Below, in pieces: positions 16,187 to 24,141 of a DNA stretch of 64,000 bases (positions are counted from its first letter, which is position 1; each line of letters starts with the position of its first letter). The notes below the pieces were generated by a model, which saw nothing but the letters and a program-made list of their open reading frames with translations, made no database searches and had not been told where the DNA came from. A program made the translations under genes and the position numbers. Source of the stretch: Oscillospiraceae bacterium (GTDB lineage Bacteria; Bacillota; Clostridia; Oscillospirales; Ruminococcaceae); the NCBI GenBank assembly GCA_018380115.1, contig JAGZUF010000010.1:20830-84829 (forward strand). Direction: 5' to 3'.

Positions 16187-18322
16187 ATGAGGAAACTGAA
16201 ACAGCTTTTGTGCGGCCTGCTGGCCATGGCCCTGCTGGTGTGTGCGCCGCCTGCGGCAATGGCAGAAGACGCAGCGGCGCCGGGCCCTGCACCCTGCACC
16301 CAAACGGAAGGCTGCCCGCTGCCCGCGGCGCCGTACGCTGCTGCAGTATATTTGAACGGCGAGCGCGGCAGCGATGATAAAACGGGCACAGACGCGGAAA
16401 ACGCCGTCAAAACACTGGCAAAGGCAAAGGAGCTGGCGGGTGAAGGCGGCACCATCCTCATTACAGGCAACGTGAAGCTGGAAAACGCCGGGGAAGTCAG
16501 CTTGAGCGGCGTCACCGTGCGGCGGGGCGGTGATTATCAAGGCGCACTGTTCACAGTAAGCGGAAGCACAGAGCTGAACCTCTCGGACGTCACGCTGGAC
16601 GGCAATAAGACGGAAGTGGATGCGTCGGATGCGCTTGTGGCAGTCTCCGGCGGTGCCGTACTGAATATCGGCGCGGGCGCAAAGCTGTGCAATAATAAGC
16701 ATGCGGCGGTGACGGTTTCTGCTGCTACCGTGAATATGACAGGCGGTGAAATATTCGGCAATGATGCCAACACATGGCTTGTGGGCGGCGGCGTGAGCGT
16801 TGGCAGCGGCGGGGTGTTCAACATGAGCGGCGGCACCATCCGCGATAACTCTGCTCAGGACGATGGCGGCGGCGTGGGCGTGGCAGCGTCTGGCAGCTTT
16901 TATATGAGCGGCAGCAGTGTAATCCGGAATAACACCACCCGGTATGGCGGCGGAGGCATCGCCTGCTATGGCAATGCAGAGATTTTGGGCGGCGAAGTGA
17001 AAAACAACTATGCAGACTACGGCGGCGGTATCGCCATTATGGACGGCGGCACAGGCGTTCTGAGCGGCGGCTCTGTCGCCGAAAATACCGCCAGCGGCAA
17101 CGGGCCGGGTGTATTTTTGCGGGATGGCAGCTTTACGCTGAAAGACGGCTCCATCACGGGGAACTCGACGGAAACCGGCAGCGGGGCAGGCATTTTCAGC
17201 TTTGAGGACGGCGGCTCCTCCATCATCAGGGTGCAGGGCGGCATTATATCTGGCAATGCCGCTGCCGGTGGTGTTGGCGACGCGGTCTGCTTTGACGGCA
17301 GATTGGAATTGAGCGGTTCTCCTGTTATTTCAGGCGTGGTGATGCAGCGGGAAGACCTGACGGAGAATATCAGGGTGGATGTCGTGGGGGTCTTCTCCCC
17401 CGCGCAGCCGGTAACGCTGGATGATATGGCCTGGAATGACGGGCGCATATTTGTCACTTATGCAGACGGCCTTGTGCCGGATGCCTCCTGCTTTCAATTT
17501 ACGAATGAAAAATGGGGGGCGCTTGTGCAGGAGCAGAACATTCAGCGAATCGAAATGTATGCTGTCAATATCTGGGTGTACCCAACTGAAAGGTATGAAT
17601 ATTTCTATACGATGCCCGGTGAGCCCTTTGACCAAAGCAATATACCTTCCGAGGCCGTGACGAGGGCGGGGTACAGCGTTGACGGCTGGACAATGAGAAA
17701 ATATGATGACGATACGGTCATCCTCGGCACATGGGATATGAAAGCCCCGGTGGACCGGGATTTGGCGCTTCACCCCATCTGGAAGCTGAACCCGCCCGAA
17801 GTCTCGCTTACGGCGCATGACGGCAGGGTGCATGTTGTCGGGGGCCGGGATACTATTATGGCCGAAGCCGCACATGCGGCCCCCGGTGTCACTTACGAAT
17901 GGGAATGGTATAAAGACGGGCGGCTGATGGCCGAGGGAGAACATGGCCGACAGATGCAGGTCACCGAGGCAGGCACTTATAAGGTCGTTGTGACTGCAAC
18001 CGACGGCAAGCTGGTTTCTGAGCCCGCCGAGAGCTCTGTCGTCATCACGGAAGAAGGCCATATTTTTCCGGATGAATGGAACCTTAACGAGGCAAAGCAC
18101 TGGAAGAACTGCACTATCTGTGGTATAAAGGGACTGGAGAACCTGCATATCTTTGGCGATTGGGTTGTGACAAAGCCCGCAACTGCCACTGAGGCGGGCA
18201 GCCGGGAAAAGGTATGCAAGGCCTGCGGCTATAAGGTGAAGGAGAGCATTCCGGCGGCGGGCGGCACACCTTCGGGAGAAGCCCCGGCTGGCCAGAAACA
18301 AAACCCTAAAACGGGTGTGTAA
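16187..18322 (+). CDS. Secreted right-handed beta-helix surface protein with NPKTG end
   Basis: A 711-residue exported protein. The signal peptide MRKLKQLLCGLLAMALLV ends near AMA-ED. Residues about 100-420 are rung-like repeats rich in GGG and NMSGGxI/SGGSV patterns, typical of parallel beta-helix (pectate-lyase-like) adhesins or polysaccharide-binding proteins. About 458-535 looks like a Listeria-Bacteroides (Flg_new/InlB B) repeat, and 538-621 an Ig-like domain. Then comes an HWKNCTICG...EKVCKACG module common in gut Firmicutes surface proteins. It ends QKQNPKTGV, a sortase-like motif but with no membrane segment or basic tail after it. Function unknown; presumably extracellular. Confidence 0.7.
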   Translation: MRKLKQLLCGLLAMALLVCAPPAAMAEDAAAPGPAPCTQTEGCPLPAAPYAAAVYLNGERGSDDKTGTDAENAVKTLAKAKELAGEGGTILITGNVKLENAGEVSLSGVTVRRGGDYQGALFTVSGSTELNLSDVTLDGNKTEVDASDALVAVSGGAVLNIGAGAKLCNNKHAAVTVSAATVNMTGGEIFGNDANTWLVGGGVSVGSGGVFNMSGGTIRDNSAQDDGGGVGVAASGSFYMSGSSVIRNNTTRYGGGGIACYGNAEILGGEVKNNYADYGGGIAIMDGGTGVLSGGSVAENTASGNGPGVFLRDGSFTLKDGSITGNSTETGSGAGIFSFEDGGSSIIRVQGGIISGNAAAGGVGDAVCFDGRLELSGSPVISGVVMQREDLTENIRVDVVGVFSPAQPVTLDDMAWNDGRIFVTYADGLVPDASCFQFTNEKWGALVQEQNIQRIEMYAVNIWVYPTERYEYFYTMPGEPFDQSNIPSEAVTRAGYSVDGWTMRKYDDDTVILGTWDMKAPVDRDLALHPIWKLNPPEVSLTAHDGRVHVVGGRDTIMAEAAHAAPGVTYEWEWYKDGRLMAEGEHGRQMQVTEAGTYKVVVTATDGKLVSEPAESSVVITEEGHIFPDEWNLNEAKHWKNCTICGIKGLENLHIFGDWVVTKPATATEAGSREKVCKACGYKVKESIPAAGGTPSGEAPAGQKQNPKTGV

Positions 18323-18347
18323 AGCAGAACATGGCAGGGCGCGCATG

Positions 18348-18381
18348 GGCCCCGGTTTTCAAAACCGGGGCCTGTTTTTTT
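18348..18381 (+). terminator. Rho-independent terminator after secreted protein, copy 1
   Basis: GGCCCCGGTTTT and AAAACCGGGGCC pair perfectly over a one-base centre and are followed by TGTTTTTTT. A close relative ends the second secreted-protein gene at 48373. Confidence 0.9.
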
Positions 18382-18573
18382 GAGCGCGGAGGGCACCGGC
18401 CCAGCCAGCAGTTATGGCTGGTTTGGGAAATAAGCGGCAAGGCCGGTATGCAGCCCGCCTCGCAAAAAGGTTTTGCTTTAAGCCACGAGCGAAGCGGGGC
18501 ACTGGCCGCAGGCACTGCCTGTGGTTATGGATGCCTGAAGAACAGGAAAAATGTAAAAATTTTGGGGTTGCGG

Positions 18574-18610
18574 TAAAAGCGTTTACATGGAATGGGGCGG
18601 TTTGTATAAT
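18574..18610 (+). promoter_or_regulatory. Promoter with cre/LacI-type operator before the repeat lipoprotein
   Basis: TTTACA (18582-18587), 17 bases, TATAAT (18605-18610) form a near-consensus promoter. The 14-mer TAAAAGCGTTTACA at 18574-18587 matches the CcpA catabolite-response consensus TGWAANCGNTNWCA at all but one fixed position and covers the -35 box, so binding would block transcription. Which LacI-family regulator uses it is not known. Confidence 0.5.
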
Positions 18611-18675
18611 AATATGGGAAGAGGCGCTGAGGGAATGGCATACCTGCCTGTCCGGCGCATATCCTGTGAATGGAG

Positions 18676-18697
18676 GGCGCGCGGCATGCCGCGCGCC
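18676..18697 (+). promoter_or_regulatory. Perfect palindrome in the lipoprotein 5' leader
   Basis: A 22-nt perfect GC-only inverted repeat centred on GGCATGCC, about 30 bases before the start codon. In RNA it would form a very stable hairpin. It has no T-tract, so it is not an ordinary terminator. The rest of the roughly 400-base gap 18323-18726 holds the terminator, an imperfect CCAGCCA/TGGCTGG hairpin near 18409 and this promoter-leader; no gene is seen. Confidence 0.4.
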
Positions 18698-18726
18698 GAG
18701 AACGAAAAAGGGACGGAACGAACGCA

Positions 18727-20022
18727 ATGAAAAAACTTTGGTGGAAAGCGGCAGCTTTGGCGCTGTGCCTTGCGCTGGCATTGGCAGGGTGCGGGGGGGC
18801 GCAGCCCGCCCAGCCGGACAGCGCCCCCGCACAAAGCGAGGTGCCGCCGGGCATGGCGGTGGCCTACGGCGTGGTGTTGGACTATACAGACGGTACGCTT
18901 ATCTTCCGCACGAACTCTGGCCTTGAATATGTGCTGAAGCTGAGCAAAAGCACCTTTTTGCCCGAAGGCGGCCTTGCCGCGGGCGCCAGAGTGGAGGTGG
19001 TATATAGCGGCAGCCTGGACGGCAAGGGGGAAAACAGGCCGGATATTTACCGCGTGTCCGCTTCGCAGACGCAGGCCATTGACCCGGTGTATACAGGCAG
19101 CACCATAGACGGCGTGGTGACACAGGCCGCGCTGAACGACACGGCCATCCGCACGGCGGGCGGGCAGGAATACACCTTCACCACGGCAGACAATGTGCAG
19201 GCGCTGCGCGACGGCGCCCGAAAGGGCATGTGGGTGCGCATTGTGTTTGACGGCCCGCTGGAGGGCTCGGATACAAGCGGCGTTATTGTGCGCAGCGTGC
19301 TGGAGTGTGCCGTGCAGCCGGACGCCGTGCAGACGCTGGTTACGGTGCGCAGCTATGACGAAGCGGGCCACACCATGACGGTGCAGGCGTCTGACGGCAC
19401 GCGCTACACCTTTGATACGGAGCTTGTGGAATTCGACACGCCGAACGGCTTCCGCACGGGCGGCCAGGTGGTGGTGTATTCGCGCGGGCAGCTTGTGGCG
19501 CAGGAAAGCGGGGAACCGCAGGCCCTTGTATACCGTGTGGGCGATGTGCGCCTTTCGCCGGTGCGCCAGCTTGAGGGCGTTGTAGAGCGCGTGGAGGAGG
19601 ACGGCGGCCTTGTGCTGCATTTGTATGACGGGCGCGTGCTTACGGTATACGGCAGGGTGAGCGGCACGCAGGAAGAGCTGGATGCGGGCGATGTGGTGCG
19701 TATAAGCTATACCGGCGAGCTGGCGGGCACAGACACCCGGCAGATGAAGGTGCAGAAAATAGAGCTGCGTGCCGCGGCGCTGGACGCCGATACCAGCGTG
19801 CTGGGCACGGTGCGCCAGGCGTCCGGCACCGCCATCACGCTGGAGGCGGCAGACGGCCGCACCCTTCGTTTTTCCCAGCTTGCAGCGGGCGGCGAGATAT
19901 CTGCCCGGCTGAAGGCCGGCGATATGGTGCGCGTCTATTATACAGGCTGGCTTGGCACGCCGCAGGATGCTTCTGACACCTCGGGCGCGAAAGTGGTGCG
20001 GGCCGCGTTCGCCTACGACTAA
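18727..20022 (+). CDS. Putative lipoprotein with five tandem beta-repeats
   Basis: A 431-residue secreted lipoprotein. MKKLWWKAAALALCLALALA runs into a lipobox with the lipidated Cys22, so the mature protein should be tethered to the outer face of the membrane. After a short Ala/Pro/Gln linker come five similar units of about 65-80 residues at roughly 47-115, 127-192, 203-272, 283-346 and 358-427. Each opens with GVV/TVR plus a DG turn and closes on a V.V.Y.G.L.G pattern (VVYSGSLDG, IVFDGPLEG, VVYSRGQLV, ISYTGELAG, VYYTGWLG). No known family was recognised; the repeats suggest small beta-barrels. A terminator follows at once. Confidence 0.65.
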   Translation: MKKLWWKAAALALCLALALAGCGGAQPAQPDSAPAQSEVPPGMAVAYGVVLDYTDGTLIFRTNSGLEYVLKLSKSTFLPEGGLAAGARVEVVYSGSLDGKGENRPDIYRVSASQTQAIDPVYTGSTIDGVVTQAALNDTAIRTAGGQEYTFTTADNVQALRDGARKGMWVRIVFDGPLEGSDTSGVIVRSVLECAVQPDAVQTLVTVRSYDEAGHTMTVQASDGTRYTFDTELVEFDTPNGFRTGGQVVVYSRGQLVAQESGEPQALVYRVGDVRLSPVRQLEGVVERVEEDGGLVLHLYDGRVLTVYGRVSGTQEELDAGDVVRISYTGELAGTDTRQMKVQKIELRAAALDADTSVLGTVRQASGTAITLEAADGRTLRFSQLAAGGEISARLKAGDMVRVYYTGWLGTPQDASDTSGAKVVRAAFAYD

Positions 20023-20038
20023 GAAATAAAAGCATACG

Positions 20039-20072
20039 GCGGGGAAATATCTTTTATTTCCCCGCTTTTTTT
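20039..20072 (+). terminator. Rho-independent terminator after lipoprotein gene
   Basis: GCGGGGAAATA and TATTTCCCCGC form an 11-bp stem and are followed by seven T residues. Confidence 0.9.
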
Positions 20073-20121
20073 GCTATACTTATCTTGTTTGGGAATGTTT
20101 CGCTGTTTGGAGGTGTTCGCC

Positions 20122-21096
20122 GTGCCACAGGCAAAAAAGCCGGACAGGCTGCGCTATGCGGCGAACCTTGCAGCGGTGGGGGCCCTGCTGTGCATTGTCC
20201 TCACCTGGGCCCTGCGCCGTGCAGCAGGGCTGACGCTGCGCCTGCTGCACGCGGGCGCGACGCTTGCAAACCCCGTGGGCGTGCCGGAATGGGTGATGGG
20301 CCTGTGGAACGTTGTGCTGGCCGGGGCCGGTGCGCTGGCGGCATTTTTCTTTGTGCGCGCCATGGTAAAGGGCAGCCCGCTGGCTGGCCGGGTTTCCCTG
20401 GCTGTGCCGCGTGACGGCACCATGTGGCTTTTGCTGCCCAGCTTTCTGGGCGTCAGCCTGGTACTGAACATGGTGGTGAGCGTGCTGCAGCGCATGCTGG
20501 CCGCAGGCACAAGGTATCAGGCTCCGGACGCCGTCCAGCTTCCGGAGGGGCGCGGCGCAATGGTGCTGTATTTTATCAGCATCTGTGTGGTGCCCGCCGT
20601 GGTGGAAGAACTGTTCGTGCGCGGCGCGCTGCAGCCTATGTTCGCGCGGTGGGGCGCGTGGTTTTCTATCCTGCTCACCAGCGTGCTGTTTACGTTGATG
20701 CACGGCGACATTGCGCAGATGCCTGCCGTGTTCCTTATTTCAATGGTGCTGGGCATTACGGCGCATGCCTCAGGCTCGCTTTTGCCCGGCATGGTGATGC
20801 ATTTCGCCAACAACTGTATGTCCTTCTGCTTTACATGGGCGGCGCAAAAGCTGGACGGCATAGGCGCGCTTGCCCTTACAGGCTACCTTACGCTGGTGTT
20901 TTTTCTGGCGGCGCTTTTGTGCACCAGTGCTTTTCTGAAAAGCAGGGGCATGTCCATTCTGGCGGCACTGCCCCGCTGGAACGATGCCAAAAACCGCCAA
21001 AAGCGCCTTTCCCGCCTTGCGTCGTCGCCGCTGTTTGTGGCGCTGATGCTGGGGCTGGCTGTGCGCGCTGTGCTGCCCCTGTGGGTGCGGCAGTAA
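20122..21096 (+). CDS. CPBP family intramembrane glutamic metalloprotease
   Basis: A polytopic membrane protein of 324 residues in the CPBP/Abi (CAAX protease-like) family. Motif 1 is VVEELFVRG (EExxxR type), motif 2 is the FTLMH segment, and a third is MHFANN in the last conserved helices. Family members are prenyl-protein processing or bacteriocin-immunity proteases. Substrate unknown. GTG at 20122 is preferred, eight bases after GGAGG; frames open from 20071 and 20095 lack a ribosome site. tadA follows 14 bases later. Confidence 0.82.
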   Translation: MPQAKKPDRLRYAANLAAVGALLCIVLTWALRRAAGLTLRLLHAGATLANPVGVPEWVMGLWNVVLAGAGALAAFFFVRAMVKGSPLAGRVSLAVPRDGTMWLLLPSFLGVSLVLNMVVSVLQRMLAAGTRYQAPDAVQLPEGRGAMVLYFISICVVPAVVEELFVRGALQPMFARWGAWFSILLTSVLFTLMHGDIAQMPAVFLISMVLGITAHASGSLLPGMVMHFANNCMSFCFTWAAQKLDGIGALALTGYLTLVFFLAALLCTSAFLKSRGMSILAALPRWNDAKNRQKRLSRLASSPLFVALMLGLAVRAVLPLWVRQ

Positions 21097-21110
21097 GGGG
21101 GGGCAGCGCC

Positions 21111-21602
21111 ATGACGGATGAAGAATTGATGCGCCTTGCGCTGGCCCAGGCTGAAAAGGCCGCGGCGCTGGGCGAGGTGCCGGTGGGCGCCGTGGTGGCC
21201 AGAGGCGGCCAGGTGGTGGCGGCGGCGCACAACACGCGTGAAACGCAGAAAAACGCCACCCATCATGCCGAGCTGCTTGCCATTGACGCCGCATGCCGCG
21301 CGCTGGGCGGCTGGAGGCTGTGGCAGTGCGAGCTGTTCGTCACGCTGGAGCCGTGCCCCATGTGCGCGGGCGCCATCATCAACAGCCGCCTGAAGCGCGT
21401 GGTGTACGGCGCAAGTGACGCAAAGGCCGGGTGCTGCGGCAGTGTGACAGATTTGTTCAGCCTGCCGTTCAACCATGCGCCGCAGGTGGAGGGCGGCCTT
21501 CTGGAGCAGGAGAGCGCCGCCCTGCTGGCACAGTTTTTCGAGCGCCTGCGCGCGCAGCGCAGGCAGGGGGAGAAGCCGAAATGGAAAAAACCGCAGTTGT
21601 AA
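21111..21602 (+). CDS. tadA: tRNA-specific adenosine deaminase TadA
   Basis: Deaminates A34 to inosine in the anticodon of tRNA-Arg(ACG). The 163-residue protein has the zinc/catalytic H52-A-E54 motif (THHAELLAI) and P81-C-P-M-C85 (EPCPMCAGAI), with Cys82 and Cys85 as the other zinc ligands. Its 3' end overlaps the next gene by 22 bases. Confidence 0.93.
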   Translation: MTDEELMRLALAQAEKAAALGEVPVGAVVARGGQVVAAAHNTRETQKNATHHAELLAIDAACRALGGWRLWQCELFVTLEPCPMCAGAIINSRLKRVVYGASDAKAGCCGSVTDLFSLPFNHAPQVEGGLLEQESAALLAQFFERLRAQRRQGEKPKWKKPQL

Positions 21603-22315
21603 CGGGCGCCTCCCGCGGCATTGGGCGGGCCATTGCGCTGGCCCTGGCCGCCGGAGGCTGCCGCGTGGCCGTGTGCTGGCACACATGTGAGGAGAAGGCG
21701 GAGCAGGTGTGCCGCGAAATAACCGCCATGGGCGGCACGGCAGCCCCGTTCAGAGTGGCAGTGCAAAGCGAGGCCGGCGTGGCCTGCATGTTCAGCGCCG
21801 TGCGCGGCGCGCTGGGCGAGCCGGACATTCTTGTGAACAACGCGGGCATAGCGGCCCAAAAGCTGTTTACAGACGTGACGGCCGATGAATGGGACGAGAT
21901 GATGGCCGTACATGTGCGCGGTGCGTTTTTGTGCTGCAGAGCCGCGTTGCCGCATATGATTCGCCAAAAGTGGGGGCGCATTATCAACATCGCCTCCATG
22001 TGGGGGCAGGTGGGCGCTTCGTGCGAGGTGCCGTATTCCGCCGCCAAGGCGGCGCTTATTGGCCTTACGAAAGCGCTTGCCAAAGAGGAGGGCCCCAGCG
22101 GCGTGACGGTGAACTGCATTGCGCCCGGCGCGGTAGACACCGACATGATGGCTGGCTTTTCTGCGCAGGACAGGGAGGCCCTGTGCGAGGAGACGCCGCT
22201 GTGCCGCCTTGGCACCCCGCAGGATATCGCTGCGGCTGCGGCATTTCTTGCCTCTGAACAGGCAGGCTTTATCACCGGGCAGGTGCTGGGTGTGAACGGC
22301 GGCTTTGTGGTATGA
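21581..22315 (+). CDS. Short-chain dehydrogenase, FabG-like 3-oxoacyl-ACP reductase
   Basis: NAD(P)H-dependent oxidoreductase of 244 residues. The cofactor motif is TGASRGIG at 8-15, NNAGIA follows, and the catalytic Ser139, Tyr152 and Lys156 (PYSAAK) are all present. The C-terminus has INC-type IAPGAVDTDM and VLGVNGGFVV. It resembles FabG but sits outside a fatty-acid synthesis cluster, so a different carbonyl substrate is possible. The ATG lies within tadA after CAGGGGGAG. Confidence 0.8.
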   Translation: MEKTAVVTGASRGIGRAIALALAAGGCRVAVCWHTCEEKAEQVCREITAMGGTAAPFRVAVQSEAGVACMFSAVRGALGEPDILVNNAGIAAQKLFTDVTADEWDEMMAVHVRGAFLCCRAALPHMIRQKWGRIINIASMWGQVGASCEVPYSAAKAALIGLTKALAKEEGPSGVTVNCIAPGAVDTDMMAGFSAQDREALCEETPLCRLGTPQDIAAAAAFLASEQAGFITGQVLGVNGGFVV

Positions 22316-22485
22316 CGCGCCGCATTCTGCACACGAAGGCTTGGCGCAGGGCCGCTTTTGCGGGCGGCCTGCCTTATACGGCCCCGCACCGGAAAATGCA
22401 GGTGCCCCGGTGCCTGCACCCTGTGGCCCGCACAGCGTGGGCGCGTGCAATATGATGTGATTCCAGAAAACGGGAGGGATGCGCC

Positions 22486-23379
22486 ATGGCGGCAAAAAAC
22501 TCTATGTTCGAGCCGGAGGACACTGATATTCTGCAAGATATGTACGGCACAGACGCCGGACGGCTTACAGAACAGCAGGAGGACATGTTCGGAACCGGAC
22601 ACGAAAGCGCCACAGGCGCATGCAGCGAGACTTTTGGTGCAGAGGCCGATTCCCCAAAGCTGGCAAAGCTCAGGTGGAAAAGGGGCTTCGGGCAGGGCGC
22701 CCGCGCGCAAAGCAGGGCACGGGCGCCGCGGCCGGACGGTGCGGGCGAGGCCGCCCGGAAAAGCAGGGGGCCAACGGCGCTTCTGTTGGCCGGCGCGGCA
22801 GTTATGGTGCTGCTTTGGGCCGCGGCCATCTTTATGGAAGGTGGAAGTAACCCCATAGCCGGGCTTTTCAGCGGGCGGCATGTGGAAAACCTGCAGCCCA
22901 TGCGCGAGGCTGGGGAATACGCCCGGATGGACAGCTACTTCTACGCCAACGACTTGGATGTGTACGGCCAGGAGGATGAAACGCTGGCCCCCTACGCGCA
23001 GTGCGTGCGGCTTTATCTTATCAGGCAGGAGTTTTTCTGCGACTGGTATGACGCCGTGCACAAGGGCGATATCGATGCCTGGAATATGGCTTACAAGGCA
23101 CAGGAGATGCTGGCGATGCAGCGGGAAGAGGGTATATTGCCCGGAAATGAAGCGCAGTATGCGCTTAGCTGCGGCGAGATAAGCGCCTTTCTGCAGGTGC
23201 GTGCCGGTGTGAGCGGCGAGCTGCTGCAGGCTTTGGCCTCTGAGGAATACAGCGAGGCTGACAGCGCGCGGGATGAAGTGGAAATGCGCCTGAGTACGGC
23301 TATGGCAGACGCCTTTTTGAACGAGGGCCCGGGCGCCGCGGACGGCACGCCGGATATGGAGGGAGGCGAGGACGCATGA
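22486..23379 (+). CDS. Hypothetical single-pass membrane protein
   Basis: A 297-residue protein I do not recognise. The first 60 residues are acidic with methionine/phenylalanine-containing short motifs (SMFEPEDTDI, EDMFGTGHES). A basic Arg/Ala stretch follows at about 64-95, then one membrane segment at about 96-117, then an acidic outside domain of about 180 residues. It starts after CGGGAGGG and overlaps the following gene by four bases, so the two probably act together. The 170-base gap before it shows no clear promoter. Confidence 0.6.
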   Translation: MAAKNSMFEPEDTDILQDMYGTDAGRLTEQQEDMFGTGHESATGACSETFGAEADSPKLAKLRWKRGFGQGARAQSRARAPRPDGAGEAARKSRGPTALLLAGAAVMVLLWAAAIFMEGGSNPIAGLFSGRHVENLQPMREAGEYARMDSYFYANDLDVYGQEDETLAPYAQCVRLYLIRQEFFCDWYDAVHKGDIDAWNMAYKAQEMLAMQREEGILPGNEAQYALSCGEISAFLQVRAGVSGELLQALASEEYSEADSARDEVEMRLSTAMADAFLNEGPGAADGTPDMEGGEDA

Positions 23380-23876
23380 AACTGCTGATTTGTGCATGCG
23401 CCGCCGTGTACGGCCTTGTGTGGGCTGTGCGGCACCCGTGCAGGACCATGCGCGGTGTGTGGGTGCGCCGGGGCATTGGCCTCCTGTGCTTTGTGCTGGC
23501 GGTGATCCCTGTGTTTTTCCTTGCACAGCACGCGGGTGTGCGGCAGGAGGCGCTGTACGATTTTCAGGAGGATTCTGTGCGCGAGGCATACAGCGCGCAG
23601 GCCTTCCTGCGGGAGGACGCCGATTTCTACAGCCTGGAAAGCACCATGCAGTATTCCGGCGCATGGGACGGAACCTACGGCCCGTATTGGGAGATCCTGC
23701 ATGGGGCCCAGCTGGACGCCCAGCGCCGCCACCTGCTGGAGGCCGTGGAGGCGGGCGCATCCGGGCAGGACGAATATGCCGCCCTCGCACAGCAGGCAGG
23801 CGAAGAGCTGCGCCGCCTGGCGGAAGAGAGCGAGCATGCGGAAAACCGCGCTTTGCTGGAAAAATGGGCAAACTGA
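23376..23876 (+). CDS. Hypothetical membrane protein
   Basis: A 166-residue protein with a short hydrophobic start (about 1-18) and a stronger membrane segment at 33-52 (GIGLLCFVLAVIPVFFLAQ), then an acidic outside domain with FYSLESTMQYSGAW and a helical, glutamate-rich end. No family recognised. ATGA overlap with the preceding gene implies coupled translation. Confidence 0.6.
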   Translation: MKLLICACAAVYGLVWAVRHPCRTMRGVWVRRGIGLLCFVLAVIPVFFLAQHAGVRQEALYDFQEDSVREAYSAQAFLREDADFYSLESTMQYSGAWDGTYGPYWEILHGAQLDAQRRHLLEAVEAGASGQDEYAALAQQAGEELRRLAEESEHAENRALLEKWAN

Positions 23877-23940
23877 GCTTATCCGGCGCCCGCGCTGCGG
23901 CGCAGGGCGCATGGGAAAAAGAAAAAGGAGCTGTTTTATT

Positions 23941-24141
23941 ATGACGATTACAAAAGACACGATTTTGGGTGATATTCTGGACGCGGCGCCGCAGACGGCG
24001 CCCATCTTTCTCTCCATCGGCATGCACTGCTTGGGCTGCCCGGCCTCGCGCGGCGAGACGGTGGAGCAGGCCTGTTATGTGCACGGGCAGGACGTGGACG
24101 CCCTGCTGGCGAAGCTGAATGCCGCCGTGGCTGGGGAATGA
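23941..24141 (+). CDS. DUF1858 domain protein
   Basis: A 66-residue protein with the DUF1858/ScdA N-terminal type fold: MTITKDTILGDILDAAP, then MHCLGCPASRGETVEQAC. The C-x2-C pair plus a later cysteine could bind metal or serve redox chemistry. Stand-alone DUF1858 proteins are common in anaerobes; function unknown. It starts ten bases after AAGGAG. The trmK frame opens inside its last codons. Confidence 0.8.
   Translation: MTITKDTILGDILDAAPQTAPIFLSIGMHCLGCPASRGETVEQACYVHGQDVDALLAKLNAAVAGE

Noticed and set aside
18430..18510. A further copy of the intergenic repeat
   Set aside because: Only GAGCGAAGCGGG and a CCAGC hairpin are shared with copies 1-3; the order and the rest differ, so similarity may be chance.
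21469..24084. Very long open frame on the minus strand opposite tadA, the SDR and the following genes
   Set aside because: Composition is the mirror of GC-rich codons; it spans several well-supported plus genes and shows no domain motif or ribosome site. The same holds for long minus frames at 6130-7968, 25506-27551 and 34316-36397.
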